This document shows positions 16,874-26,308 of a stretch of DNA of 53,930 nt, in pieces. Position 1 is the first letter of the stretch; the number at the start of each line of letters is the position of its first letter. The stretch is from an uncultured Lachnospiraceae bacterium (lineage in GTDB: Bacteria > Bacillota > Clostridia > Lachnospirales > Lachnospiraceae): positions 1 through 53,930 of the forward strand of contig OMUU01000150.1 of NCBI GenBank assembly GCA_900314295.1. The letters run 5' to 3'. Position numbers and translations under genes: made by a program. The notes under the pieces were generated by a model, which searched no databases, had not been told where the DNA came from, and worked only from the letters and a program-made list of their open reading frames with translations.

Positions 16874-18235
16874 TCAGGAACCCGATCCGTCCGGAAGCAG
16901 ACGTCTTACGGTAACAATGTTATCGTAATCGGCATTTGTATACGTGATTCCCTGTGCCTCATTCGCTGCATTGATAATCTGACCGTCTCCTGCGTAGATT
17001 CCCACATGGCCGTCGTAGCAGATGACATCTCCCACCTGCACATCGGAGTACGAAACCTCCTGACCGTCATTCTCAATGTCCCAAGAAGTACGGGAAGTGT
17101 TGATACCGAAATGACTGTATACCTGCTGAACAAAACCGGAACAGTCAACGCCATTCGTAAGGCTGTTGCCGCCATACACATACGGATTGCCCAGGAACTG
17201 CTGCGCATACGCCAAGAGTGCTGAACCGGATGCTGTTGATGTGCTTCCGGTTGCCTGGTACGCCTGCTGAGCTGCCTGTCTGGCTGTTGACACATCGGTG
17301 CCGGTGCTCGCCGCAAGCTGCTGTGCCGCCTGCTCAATTGCCGCGGAAGCCGACGCATTCGTATCCGCGGAGCCGTTCGAAGATCCATTCGACGTGCCGT
17401 TGTTACTGGATGCCGTATAGGTCGATGCCGTATATGCAGAAGCAGCACTGCTTCCGTTATTTGCTGAAGCGCCGGAATCTCCTGCCGAAGCATTCTGTGC
17501 GGCGGAAGCGCCCGAGCCCTCGGAGCTCTGGATCGCTACAACCTGACTGATATACTGATTCTGCTGGTCAATGATGGCCTGATACTGCTTTGCCTTGGCA
17601 TATGCATCTGCAATTCTCGCATCCGCATCGCTGTACTGCTGCTTTGCCTGCGCAATCAGTGTCTCCAGACGGGACTCATCCTCTGTGAGAGTATCCTTAT
17701 TCTTCTGAAGCTGAGACTCCTCGTCGTTCTGCTGCTTCTGAAGATCTGTAACCTTTGTAACCGAATCCGCATAGGACTGAAGCTGCTTACGGTCGTAATC
17801 ATAAAGCGTGCCGGTATAACTCTTAGAATTCAGCCATGCATTCAGATCGCCGTCCTCCAGGAAAACCTTGATCCATCCGGCATCTCCGCCCTTTTCGTAA
17901 ATGTACTGGATGCGAAGCTTCATCGCCTCATGCTGTGTATCTCTGTCCTTGATCGCCGCCGCAAGATCTTCCTTTGTCTGACTAATCGCCGCTTCCAGAG
18001 AAGTCAGCTTGCCGTTTATAGAGTCGATTTCCGCAACTGTAGTCACAAGCTGAGCCTCGAGGTCATCAATCTGCCCGAGCAGGTCCTTTTTCTGTGCTTC
18101 AAGCGCATCAATCGAGCTGTTTAAAGAGCTCTCCGACACTGCGGAAGTATTTTCGTCCGCACTTACCGGAACCACCGGTGTAGCCGCTGCGAGGGCGATT
18201 ATCAATCCAATCACTGCCAGTTTCTTTCTCTTCAT
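16874..18235 (-). CDS. Secreted NlpC/P60 peptidoglycan endopeptidase with coiled-coil N-terminus
   Basis: 453 residues: a signal peptide (KRKKLAVIGLIIALAAATP, cleavage near VSADE), a long heptad-rich coiled coil (about 30-220), a Ser/Ala/Asn-rich linker (about 240-330), and a C-terminal NlpC/P60 domain with the catalytic cysteine in NGVDCSGFVQ and histidine in YDGHVGIYAG. It resembles CwlO/PcsB-type DL-endopeptidases, where the coiled coil restrains or recruits the enzyme. Such enzymes are often activated by FtsEX; no ftsEX is in the window. GGAGAG sets the start. Confidence 0.9.
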   Translation of the reverse strand: MKRKKLAVIGLIIALAAATPVVPVSADENTSAVSESSLNSSIDALEAQKKDLLGQIDDLEAQLVTTVAEIDSINGKLTSLEAAISQTKEDLAAAIKDRDTQHEAMKLRIQYIYEKGGDAGWIKVFLEDGDLNAWLNSKSYTGTLYDYDRKQLQSYADSVTKVTDLQKQQNDEESQLQKNKDTLTEDESRLETLIAQAKQQYSDADARIADAYAKAKQYQAIIDQQNQYISQVVAIQSSEGSGASAAQNASAGDSGASANNGSSAASAYTASTYTASSNNGTSNGSSNGSADTNASASAAIEQAAQQLAASTGTDVSTARQAAQQAYQATGSTSTASGSALLAYAQQFLGNPYVYGGNSLTNGVDCSGFVQQVYSHFGINTSRTSWDIENDGQEVSYSDVQVGDVICYDGHVGIYAGDGQIINAANEAQGITYTNADYDNIVTVRRLLPDGSGS

Positions 18236-18353
18236 CAATAACTCTCCAAAAAATTAATATTATCGTAACTATTCCGCTCATCCATCTCGGGAACCTGTGA
18301 TTCTCTCGATGGATTTCCATTAACAGAAATGAAACATTTCATTAATCTTCACC

Positions 18354-18382
18354 ATAATAACATAACTTTTTGGGGCTTACAA
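18354..18382 (-). promoter_or_regulatory. Promoter for the NlpC/P60 gene, with a downstream palindrome
   Basis: On the minus strand TTGTAA and TATTAT are 17 bases apart. Between this and the gene, the perfect inverted repeat GAAATG-TTT-CATTTC (18326-18340) could be an operator or leader hairpin. Confidence 0.5.
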
Positions 18383-18519
18383 GTGTGAAAGCCTTGAAAT
18401 CGTCTGATTTTCTTAATTTTTAATTCTTTTTTTTACAGAAAAATGACACACAAAATTTACAATTACAAGAAGCAAAGCGACACAGACGCAGCCTCCGTGC
18501 CGCCAGCAGGTATTCGCAT

Positions 18520-19068
18520 TCAGCCCGGGCTTGCCAGAAGAATCACCATTTCGGCTGTCTCCACAATCTTTGTCCCGGAATCCATCGCGCACTTCTGCAG
18601 GTAGCGGTGAGCTTCCGGCTCCGTCATGTGGTTTCTTCCCATCAGAATCTCTTTCGCTTTGTCGATCTTCTTCTGATCCTCCTCGTTTCTCGGCGCAGGC
18701 TTGTCCTTCTTTCTGCGCAGAGGCACCTCACCCAGCATAGGCGACAATGTCTGCAGCAGATCCTGCACTTTTAACGGCGTCGGCAGAAACACCGTGTTCG
18801 ACGGCAACACTTCATCATCTACATTTCTCGGCGAGGTTACCAGAAGCACCTGGAAATTATCAGAAAGTCCTTCCGCCAGATTGAGATAAATCCCATCCGC
18901 CAGCCGATACCCGCAGATAATCACGCCTCCATACAGGGTACTGGCAAGGGATATGGCCTGGTCCGCCGTTGTACATATGCCGTTTACGCTAAGCCCGTGA
19001 CGAATCAGAATTGCACGTATTTTTTTGGCGTCTTCCAGCTTGGAATATGCAACAATAATACTTCGCAA
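18520..19068 (-). CDS. ANTAR-domain RNA-binding response regulator linked to glnA
   Basis: 182 residues. The N-terminal part (about 1-110) is receiver-like (MRSIIVAYSKLEDAKKIRAI) but the usual acidic pocket and phospho-aspartate are not obvious, so it may be phosphorylation-independent. Residues about 130-180 are an ANTAR domain (KIDKAKEILMGRNHMTEPEA, then YLQKCAMDSGTKIVETA). ANTAR proteins bind paired hairpins in leader RNAs and block termination. It sits 79 bases after glnA on the same strand, as in other Clostridia, so a role in nitrogen control is likely. No paired hexaloop target was recognised in the glnA leader. Confidence 0.85.
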   Translation of the reverse strand: MRSIIVAYSKLEDAKKIRAILIRHGLSVNGICTTADQAISLASTLYGGVIICGYRLADGIYLNLAEGLSDNFQVLLVTSPRNVDDEVLPSNTVFLPTPLKVQDLLQTLSPMLGEVPLRRKKDKPAPRNEEDQKKIDKAKEILMGRNHMTEPEAHRYLQKCAMDSGTKIVETAEMVILLASPG

Positions 19069-19147
19069 TAGTTTTTCCTCAATTTGAAAATTATCTCCAG
19101 ACAGGAGATAAAAAATTCACGTGAATACATCGGAAGCTCCCGGCTTC

Positions 19148-20485
19148 TCAAAACTTCCCGAGATATGTCTGAAGCTCCCAATTTGTCACAACGGAACGGA
19201 ATGCGCGCCACTCCTTCAGTTTTTCCTCTTTATATCTGTCGTAAATAAAGTCTCCAAGCACCTCCCGGACCATGGGATCCTGGTCCGCGTAGTCCATGGC
19301 CTCCCCAAGCGTCTCCGGAAGCGTCTGCAGATGCATGTTTTTTATTTCTCTTCTGGATTTACCCGACAGAGTGATATCCGCCTTCTCTACCGGCTGCATC
19401 TTCTGACGGATCCCATCCAGTCCCGCGGAAATAACAACGGCAAACGCAAGGTACGGATTGCAGACACCGTCGGGGCTCCGGTATTCAATGCGGGCGTTAT
19501 TTGCCTTGCGGTGCGGCACATTGATCACCGCGGACCGGTTTGCCAGATTATCCGACCAGGCGACCTGTGTCGGCGCGTCAAAGCCCGGAATCAGCCTCTT
19601 ATAAGAGTTAACAATCGGATTTGTGAACAGCGTGATCGCCTTGCTGTGCGCAAGAAGCCCTGATACAAACTGCTGTCCGATCTCAGAAAGCTCTCCGCTT
19701 CCTCCTTCCCCGGCAAACAGATTCATTCCCAGCTGATCGCGGCAGAAAATCTCGATATGCATGCCGGAACCGTTCACCCCTTCTGTAGGCTTCGGAAGGA
19801 AAGTTGCATACAGCCCATGCTTCTTCGCGATTGTCTTCACCGCCATACGGAAGGTGACTACGTCATCCGCAATACGGTCTGCCCGCCCCTCTGCAAAATC
19901 AATCTCGTGCTGTGCGGGGGAAATCTCGTGATGCGAGCCGAGGACCTCAAAATCCATTTCCTCCAGCGTAAGAATTATATCTCTTCGCACATTCTCCGCC
20001 AGGTCCAGAGGCGCCACATCATAAAAGCCGGCAATCTCATGCGTTTTCGTGGTGGGATGTCCCTCATCATCCGTATGGAACAGGAAAAATTCCAGCTCCG
20101 GACGGATCTCAAAGTTCAGGCCCATCTCCTTTGCCTCGTTCAAAACCCTCTTCAGCACCTGGCGGCTGTCTCCTTTAAAGGGTTCTCCCTCTTCGGTATA
20201 GATATCGCAATACATCCGGGCAACCTTTCCGGTCTGCGGACGCCACGGATAGATCTCAAACGTGTCAAGATCCGGATACAGATACAGCTCCTCCGCTCCA
20301 TCCTGAAAACCGCCAATCGCAGATGCTTCAAAGGTACACTCATTGTTCAGCGCCTGCTCCAGATGACCGGCGGTAATCGCCAGGTTCTTCGGCGTACCGA
20401 AAATATCTGTAAACTGAAGACGAATAAACTCTACGTCCTCCTCTTCAACGATTTTGAAAATATCCTGTTTCGTATATTTGCCCAT
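19148..20485 (-). CDS. glnA: Glutamine synthetase, type I
   Basis: A 445-residue GSI, the shorter alpha-type length. Visible signatures are DIFGTPKNLAI, PELEFFLFH, the substrate/metal core GSHHEISPAQHEIDF, the ATP-site KPTEGVNGSGMH, and the NRSAVINVPHR motif. It makes glutamine from glutamate, ammonia and ATP. The tyrosine-adenylylation segment of beta-type enzymes is absent, so control is probably by feedback and by the adjacent ANTAR protein. A weak promoter (TTTTCA, 17 bases, TATAAT) lies about 65 bases upstream on the minus strand. Confidence 0.95.
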   Translation of the reverse strand: MGKYTKQDIFKIVEEEDVEFIRLQFTDIFGTPKNLAITAGHLEQALNNECTFEASAIGGFQDGAEELYLYPDLDTFEIYPWRPQTGKVARMYCDIYTEEGEPFKGDSRQVLKRVLNEAKEMGLNFEIRPELEFFLFHTDDEGHPTTKTHEIAGFYDVAPLDLAENVRRDIILTLEEMDFEVLGSHHEISPAQHEIDFAEGRADRIADDVVTFRMAVKTIAKKHGLYATFLPKPTEGVNGSGMHIEIFCRDQLGMNLFAGEGGSGELSEIGQQFVSGLLAHSKAITLFTNPIVNSYKRLIPGFDAPTQVAWSDNLANRSAVINVPHRKANNARIEYRSPDGVCNPYLAFAVVISAGLDGIRQKMQPVEKADITLSGKSRREIKNMHLQTLPETLGEAMDYADQDPMVREVLGDFIYDRYKEEKLKEWRAFRSVVTNWELQTYLGKF

Positions 20486-20670
20486 ACTGATACCCTTTCC
20501 CGGAACCCACTTCCAAAACAGACGTCCCGCAATCTACATGTAGGAAATTATAACTTTCCGTTTCACACATGAAAATACTTATTTTATACCATATCCCGTA
20601 CCTCAAGTGAAGTAAAAATAACGTCCGGCTATCCTGCATAAAGTGACTCCCGTACACAAGCGATTGCATT

Positions 20671-20920
20671 ACCATTGCTGTTCATAGCAATACTGAAAGG
20701 CAAGGATTTTACAGTCCTCTTACCATTCGCAAACTGGCTGTAGCAAAGTTTTATCCTGACTTTATGAAGCTGCGGAACTCCTCAGGCGCAAGCGCCTTCG
20801 TCAAACAGTCCTCGCTATCCACTTCGTCAAGATTTTACGGATAAAACTTTTAACAGCCAGTAATGCTCAGGTAAAGGTACTGTAAAATCTTTGCCATTTC
20901 AGTACCGTTTGAACATTGAC
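20671..20920. repeat. Repeat B, apparently complete MITE-like copy
   Basis: Two inverted arms of roughly 65 bases (about 20690-20757 and 20838-20903), each reading GGATAAAACTTT...ACAGCCAGT...ACTGTAAAATC outward, flank a centre containing the small palindrome GGCGCAAGCGCC. Outer ends resemble GTGAACAGTAAC. It holds no coding capacity. It occupies most of the 524-base glnA-tRNA gap (20486-21009), in which no gene is seen. Confidence 0.75.
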
Positions 20921-20958
20921 CCAGCATCCGATTACACTGCAATTCATAAAAAAGCCGC

Positions 20959-20987
20959 TTGAAGAAATCTTTCATCTCTGTTAAAAT
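20959..20987 (+). promoter_or_regulatory. Promoter for tRNA-Ser
   Basis: TTGAAG (20959-20964) and TAAAAT (20982-20987) are 17 bases apart, 22 bases before the mature tRNA 5' end. Confidence 0.6.
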
Positions 20988-21009
20988 AATTCTTGTTGTA
21001 CAGAGTTAT

Positions 21010-21097
21010 GGAGATGTACTCAAGTGGCCGAAGAGGTCGCACTCGAAATGCGATAGGTCGGGTAACCGGCGCAAGGGTTCAACTCCCTTCATCTCCG
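21010..21097 (+). tRNA. tRNA-Ser (anticodon CGA)
   Basis: An 88-nt class II tRNA. Acceptor GGAGATG pairs with CATCTCC, then discriminator G. The anticodon stem TCGCA/TGCGA encloses the loop CTCGAAA, giving anticodon CGA (reads UCG). There is a long variable arm (GGTCGGGTAACCGGC) and a T-arm GGGTTCAACTCCC. CCA is not encoded. Confidence 0.95.
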
Positions 21098-21102
21098 CTT
21101 TA

Positions 21103-21198
21103 ACGAGATAAAACACGCTGCGCGAGTTTTATCTCGCTATCGCGACGCTCGCCGCACACGAATACTTCGCATTCGGCTGCGGCTCACTGTTCGCGTAA
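21103..21198 (-). repeat. Repeat A copy
   Basis: A consensus copy starting six bases after the tRNA-Ser 3' end on the plus strand and ending at the terminator of the sugar-binding protein gene. Its position shows that the element goes with the terminator rather than with a downstream minus-strand gene. Confidence 0.88.
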
Positions 21199-21202
21199 AA
21201 AA

Positions 21203-21236
21203 GACGGTGCAGACAAAGAAATTGTCTGTACCGTCT
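21203..21236. terminator. Intrinsic terminator between tRNA-Ser and the sugar-binding protein gene
   Basis: GACGGTGCAGACAA pairs with TTGTCTGTACCGTC. There are six T after the stem on the minus strand and a T run on the plus strand, so it can work both ways. Confidence 0.88.
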
Positions 21237-21364
21237 TTTTTATCTTACACAAGCATCTTTTCTATACTTACGCAACAGGACCCGTCCGCTTGAACGGCCG
21301 GGTTCCATTTTTGGTGATTCTATTAATGATTATTCACAAGATCTGTTTAGCACAGTGTTCTGGC

Positions 21365-22564
21365 TTAGTAAACCTCTGCCCACTCCTCGATGTTGCTCGG
21401 ATCAAACTTGAATGGCTGTCCAAGGATGATTTCAGAAGCCTTGTCGGAGTTCTCGGTGATTGTGTAAGGATTGCCGTCGTTCAGATCGCCTGCTGTGAAG
21501 GTGTCGCCTACAGCGCCTGTGATGGTTCCGTTTACAAGTGCAACGGAGGTATAAGCTGCAAGAGCTCCAAGATCAATCGGGTTCCACAGGAACATGTACG
21601 GGCAGGAATGAGAATCATCGTCGCCGATGTACTCTTTCATCTCAGACGGAAGTCCAAGTCCGGTAAGCTTTACAGAAGACTTCTGGTCCTGAAGAACCTT
21701 AGCTGCTGCAGCAATACCAACGGTTGTCGGGGAGCAGATAACCTTCAGATCCGGGTACTTGGTAAGAAGAGCCTGTGTCTGGTCGGTGGACTTCTGCGCC
21801 TCATCATCGCCGTATGCGATCTCGTCGAGCTTCAGATCTGCGTACTTGCTGTCGGACTCCGCAATCTCCTTCATTGCAGCGATCCATGCGTTCTGGTTTG
21901 TAGCCTGAGAAGTAGCGGAAAGGATTGCATACTCTCCGGAACCGCCGGAAATATCATAAACTGCATCCATCAGAGCCTGTGCGATTTCCTTTACGCCGGC
22001 CTGGTTGCAGAATACGGAACGATAATCCGCGTCTACATCAGAGTCAAGTGTGCAAACCTTGATTCCTGCATCAGATGCCTGCTTCAGTGCTGCGTCAAGA
22101 GCGCTTGCGTCGTTAGCCGCAACTGCGATGGAGCTTACACCCTGGGAAATCAGGGACTGGATAACGGTGATCTGAGAATCTGCGGTTGGATTATCCGGAT
22201 AAGATACGATGATCTGATCATCGGAGCATCCCAGTGCCTTCAGAGCATCCTGGAATCCGGAAGCCTCTCTCTCGTTGAACGGATTACCTGCGGACTTCGG
22301 AACCAGAGCATATTTGCCGGTAGCCTCTCCTACGCCTGCCGCTCCGGATGTGGAAGCAACTGCTTCTGTGGAACCGGATGCAACGCTGTTTGAAGATGCT
22401 GCTGTGCTGGTGGAAGCTGCTGAGCTGCTTGCTGCAGTGCTGGATGAAGAAGAGCTTCCTGCGGACGCAGATTTGCTGGTAGAAGCTGTAGAGCTTCCGC
22501 ATCCTGCCAGCATTCCGGCTGTCATAGCCGCGGTCAGTAATACGCTAACTACTTGTTTTTTCAT
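21365..22564 (-). CDS. Sugar ABC transporter substrate-binding lipoprotein (RhaS/LsrB-like)
   Basis: 399 residues with a lipoprotein signal (lipobox LAGC, C22), a Ser/Ala-rich linker of about 60 residues, and a periplasmic-binding-protein fold (about 85-399) of the RhaS/LsrB type: ALVPKSAGNPFNEREASGF, TLDSDVDADYRSVF, and ICSPTTVGIAAAAKVL. Compared with LsrB's autoinducer-2 pocket from memory, a lysine and a glutamine are kept but the paired Asp and Ala look replaced by Asn and Thr, so rhamnose or another sugar is more likely. It is last in the order ATPase-permease-permease-binding protein. GGAGGG sets the start. Confidence 0.85.
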   Translation of the reverse strand: MKKQVVSVLLTAAMTAGMLAGCGSSTASTSKSASAGSSSSSSTAASSSAASTSTAASSNSVASGSTEAVASTSGAAGVGEATGKYALVPKSAGNPFNEREASGFQDALKALGCSDDQIIVSYPDNPTADSQITVIQSLISQGVSSIAVAANDASALDAALKQASDAGIKVCTLDSDVDADYRSVFCNQAGVKEIAQALMDAVYDISGGSGEYAILSATSQATNQNAWIAAMKEIAESDSKYADLKLDEIAYGDDEAQKSTDQTQALLTKYPDLKVICSPTTVGIAAAAKVLQDQKSSVKLTGLGLPSEMKEYIGDDDSHSCPYMFLWNPIDLGALAAYTSVALVNGTITGAVGDTFTAGDLNDGNPYTITENSDKASEIILGQPFKFDPSNIEEWAEVY

Positions 22565-22754
22565 TGTAAAATCCCTCCTGAATCATTCTGGTCCCATGGA
22601 CCCTCTGCTGTATCTGGTCTCGTCGACCGGTTACTCCATCGGAAACGCCATATAATTTTCAATACCATATGATTTCCGACTACGAGCTTAGTGTAACATC
22701 ACCATTTTTTTCGTGAAATGGTAATATTCTTAGAAAAATGGTATTATTTCACTG
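22565..22754 (-). other. Spacer with hairpin between permease and binding-protein genes
   Basis: No gene is seen. An inverted repeat ACCATTT...AAATGGT (22701-22722) could fold just downstream of the permease stop on the minus strand. Such hairpins often protect or partly terminate transcripts so that the binding protein is made in excess; this is inferred from position. Confidence 0.4.
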
Positions 22755-23765
22755 TCATTTCGCCGCAATTGCTTTTCTTTTGTTCTTCACGGACTGGTTG
22801 ATGCCGGGTATCAGTGCGGATACAATCAGCAGAATTCCGATGATAACCAGGATTGTCTGGCCGCTCATGTTCAGCTGACCGAGCGCGATACGCAGGCATA
22901 CGATGGTGAATCCGGCGATGGTTGCTCCGACAAGATTACCCTTGCCGCCGGTGGTCGCGATGCCGCCGAATACGCACATTGCGATTACGTCCATCTCAAA
23001 GCCCTGTCCGGTCGTGGTATTTGCTCCGAAGGAGGTTGCCAGAAGGAACAGTGCGCATACACCTGCCATCGTTCCTACCAGTGTGAAGCAGATCTGACGG
23101 ATCTTCTGCACCGGAATTCCCGCATAAAGGGCTGCCGTGCGGTTGGATCCGATCGCGTACATCTTCCGTCCGAAGGTTGTCCGCGACAGCGTGAAGATGA
23201 AGATCACCGCCGCGAGCACAATGAGGAAAAACGCGATCGGGAACGGTCCGATCATGCCTCCGATTTTTGAAAAGCCCATGGGATCCGACAGAGAAACCGA
23301 TCCGCCGCTTCCCATTGATACCTCGGCAATGCCTCGGAAGATAATCTGCGTACCAAGTGTGATAATCATGGTCGGCAGCTCCTGGAAATGCGTCGCGATC
23401 ACACCGTTAAGACTGCCGCAGAGGAATCCCACACCGATGCAGACGATGATCTGAACGATCAGCGGTGCTCCCGCACGGTTTGCAAAGCAGGTCATCGTTC
23501 CTGCCAGACATACGATGGCGCCGACAGAAATATCGATTTCCGCGATGACAAGTATGAAGCCCATCGCGTACATCATAAACAGCTCCGACAGATATTTCGG
23601 CATCTCACGCAGAACATTGGTAAATGTGAAGCTCTTGGAGACAATCGATCCGAAAATCAATACTGCGATAAAAATAACGATCAGGCCACTCTCCCAGCTT
23701 AAGACTCTGCTCTTAATACTGGTCTTCGGGGTGGCATCTATGGTTCTTCCTGATTTTCCTGCCAT
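22755..23765 (-). CDS. Sugar ABC transporter permease (RbsC/LsrD-like)
   Basis: A 336-residue BPD_transp_2 family permease with eight to ten membrane segments. Family motifs include AIVCLAGTMTCFANRAGAP, SLNGVIATHFQELPTMIITL and the coupling-loop stretch AIGSNRTAALYAGIPVQKI. It forms a channel with the adjacent permease. The start MAGKSGRT has GGAGATG upstream and follows the previous permease after two bases, so the genes are translationally linked. Confidence 0.92.
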   Translation of the reverse strand: MAGKSGRTIDATPKTSIKSRVLSWESGLIVIFIAVLIFGSIVSKSFTFTNVLREMPKYLSELFMMYAMGFILVIAEIDISVGAIVCLAGTMTCFANRAGAPLIVQIIVCIGVGFLCGSLNGVIATHFQELPTMIITLGTQIIFRGIAEVSMGSGGSVSLSDPMGFSKIGGMIGPFPIAFFLIVLAAVIFIFTLSRTTFGRKMYAIGSNRTAALYAGIPVQKIRQICFTLVGTMAGVCALFLLATSFGANTTTGQGFEMDVIAMCVFGGIATTGGKGNLVGATIAGFTIVCLRIALGQLNMSGQTILVIIGILLIVSALIPGINQSVKNKRKAIAAK

Positions 23766-23767
23766 GA

Positions 23768-24754
23768 TTACATCTCCCTTCTTTCCAGTGCGGCTCTGTC
23801 CATCGTACGCTGTGTCAGTACGTTAATCAGAACAACGGCAAGTACTACGACACCCTTGATCAGGTTCTGCCAGATGGAATCCAGGCCGACCAGAGGAAGT
23901 GCCTTTGCGAGTACTGCGTAAAAAAGGGCTCCGAGGAAGGTTCCGATAACCGATCCGCGGCCGCCGTTCATGGATGTGCCGCCGATAACGCAGGCTGCGA
24001 TAACATCCATTTCCTTTCCATACTGCATGTTCGGCTGTGCGGAAGCGTAGATGGATACCGAAAGGGCACCGGCAAGTCCCGCCAGAAGACCCATGATCGT
24101 GTAGACCTCAATCAGAACACGGTCCACATTGATACCGGACACCCGAGCGGCGTCGGCATTGGAGCCGACCGCATAGATGCGGCGTCCGAAGGTCGTCCAC
24201 TTCATGATAATGAAGAAGACCACGTAAGCGACAATCAGAATAATATACGGGCCGACCGATCCGTCCTTACCGAACTCGGCGAACTTTGCCACGTCCGCGC
24301 CGGATGCCCACTGGTTGTTGGATACCACATAGGCAAGTCCGCGCCAGATGTACATGAAGCCCATCGTACAGATAATCGGCGCCAGATGGCCCTTGGAAAT
24401 GATCAGGCCGTTCAGGAAGCCGCAGGCAATACCAATCAGGGCCGCCAGAAGAAACAGGGCAAATGTATTGGTGAATCCCGCTCTCTTCTGCAGCATTCCG
24501 ATGATCATTCCTGTGAACGCAAGCGTTGAAGTGATCGAGATATCGATTCCAGCGGTGAGCATGACACCCAGCATTCCGAGCGCCATCAGCATGGTCAGCG
24601 CGTTATTTCTGAAAATCTGACCGATGTTTGTCGGCGTCAGGAACGTGCCCCGGCTCAGAATCTGAACGATGATCAGCATCACAATGAGGATCAGCAGCAG
24701 GCTGACTTCACGGGAACCGGTGATGATTTTCCATAATGATTTTTTCTGATTCAT
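23768..24754 (-). CDS. Sugar ABC transporter permease (RbsC/LsrC-like)
   Basis: A 328-residue BPD_transp_2 permease partner, with GMLGVMLTAGIDISITSTLA, FLNGLIISKGHLAPIICTMG and AVGSNADAARVSGINV. Its start codon overlaps the ATPase stop by one base (TAATG), which indicates one operon and coupled translation. Confidence 0.92.
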   Translation of the reverse strand: MNQKKSLWKIITGSREVSLLLILIVMLIIVQILSRGTFLTPTNIGQIFRNNALTMLMALGMLGVMLTAGIDISITSTLAFTGMIIGMLQKRAGFTNTFALFLLAALIGIACGFLNGLIISKGHLAPIICTMGFMYIWRGLAYVVSNNQWASGADVAKFAEFGKDGSVGPYIILIVAYVVFFIIMKWTTFGRRIYAVGSNADAARVSGINVDRVLIEVYTIMGLLAGLAGALSVSIYASAQPNMQYGKEMDVIAACVIGGTSMNGGRGSVIGTFLGALFYAVLAKALPLVGLDSIWQNLIKGVVVLAVVLINVLTQRTMDRAALERREM

Positions 24755-26280
24755 TATTTTACTGCCTCCTTCCCGGTAGTCTTGCTGTTCTCCATGGAAA
24801 GCTCCAGAAGTCTTTCCTGAGAAGCCTCCTGAATATCAAGGCATCCGGTGATCCGGCCCTTGCACATCGTGTAAATCCGGTCGCTCATGCCCAGAATCTC
24901 CGCCATCTCGGAAGAAATCAGAAGAATTCCATATCCCTTCTTCGCCAGGTCGCCCATGATGCTGTAGATCTCGGCCTTCGCACCGACATCCACACCCTTG
25001 GTCGGCTCATCCATGATCAGAACCTTCATATTGTCCTGAACGAGTGCCTTCGCTACTACGACCTTCTGCTGGTTTCCGCCGGACAGGCTGCTGCCCGGAT
25101 CAAAGATCGTCACTGCCTTCGTGTCGACCTCCTCCAGATATTTCTTCGAGAGCTCGCGCTCCTTCGCTTCATTTTTAACCTTGAACGGTCCCTTGGCGAT
25201 TTCATCCTGAATCGGAAGAATGACATTGTCGCCGAGTCCCCAGCTGAGGATCAGGCCCTGCTTCTGACGGTCCTCCGGAAGAAGAACAATTCCCGCCTTC
25301 ATGGCATCTGCAGGATTCTTTATGTGAACCTCTTTCCCATCGACAAATACCTTGCCGCCATCCGGCTTTGTAATGCCGCAGACAGCCTCCATCGTTTCCG
25401 TCCGTCCCGCGCCGACCAGACCGGTCAGTCCTACGATCTCCCCGGCATGAATGTTCAGGGAGACATCCTTGAAGTATCCCGTCCGGCTCATACCCTCAAT
25501 GCGGAATACCTCATCTCCGATTTTTACCTCCGGCTTCGGATACATATCGGAGATTTCCCGTCCGACCATCGCCTTGATCAGATCCGCCTCGGTGATCTTG
25601 TCTACATCGTAGGTTCCTATATACTGAGAATCCCGGAAAACCGTAACTCTGGAAGCCAGACGGTACATATCCTCCATGCGGTGGGAAATGAAAATAATGG
25701 ATACGCCCTCTTCCCGGAGCTGATCCACGATCCGATACAGTTTCTCGGACTCATTTGCCGTAAGGGCGGCCGTCGGCTCATCCAGAATGATAATCTTGGC
25801 ATTCGTTGAAAGTGCCTTGGCGATCTCCACCATCTGCTGCTGTGCTACCGAAAGGGTACCCATCTCATCGCCCGGCTTGAAATCCGCATCCAGGCGGTCC
25901 AGAAGCTTTTTCGCCTCCTGATTCATCTGTCTCCACTGGATCATGCCCCGCTTTACGAATTCATGACCGATGAAAATATTCTCGGTTACGCTCAGCGTCG
26001 GGTAGGTCGTCGGATGCTGATAAACGGCGGCGATACCAGCCTCCAGCGCATCCTTCGGTCCCTTGAAATGTACCTCCTTGCCATTCAGGTACATATGGCC
26101 CTCTTCTGCCGCGTGAACACCTGTGATAACCTTGATGAACGTAGATTTGCCCGCTCCGTTCTCTCCCATCAGAGCATGTACTTCTCCGCGGCGCAGCTGA
26201 AACTGTACGTTATTCAGCGCTTTTACACCGGGGAAAATCTTGGTAATACCTTTAAGTTCCAGAATCAAATCCTCTGACAC
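24754..26280 (-). CDS. Sugar ABC transporter ATPase, two nucleotide-binding domains (RbsA-type)
   Basis: 508 residues with duplicated NBDs. The first has Walker A GENGAGKST, signature LSVAQQQMVEIAKAL and Walker B IIILDEPTAA. The second has a degenerate Walker A (GLVGAGRTE), signature LSGGNQQKVVVAKAL and LIMDEPTKGVDVGAK; asymmetric second sites are typical of RbsA/XylG/AraG ATPases. The start is GTG at 26280 with AAAGGAGG nine bases upstream. First gene of the operon, divergent from the two-component system. Confidence 0.94.
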   Translation of the reverse strand: MSEDLILELKGITKIFPGVKALNNVQFQLRRGEVHALMGENGAGKSTFIKVITGVHAAEEGHMYLNGKEVHFKGPKDALEAGIAAVYQHPTTYPTLSVTENIFIGHEFVKRGMIQWRQMNQEAKKLLDRLDADFKPGDEMGTLSVAQQQMVEIAKALSTNAKIIILDEPTAALTANESEKLYRIVDQLREEGVSIIFISHRMEDMYRLASRVTVFRDSQYIGTYDVDKITEADLIKAMVGREISDMYPKPEVKIGDEVFRIEGMSRTGYFKDVSLNIHAGEIVGLTGLVGAGRTETMEAVCGITKPDGGKVFVDGKEVHIKNPADAMKAGIVLLPEDRQKQGLILSWGLGDNVILPIQDEIAKGPFKVKNEAKERELSKKYLEEVDTKAVTIFDPGSSLSGGNQQKVVVAKALVQDNMKVLIMDEPTKGVDVGAKAEIYSIMGDLAKKGYGILLISSEMAEILGMSDRIYTMCKGRITGCLDIQEASQERLLELSMENSKTTGKEAVK

Positions 26281-26308
26281 GCTCTTGTCCTCCTTTCCAT
26301 ATAATAGA

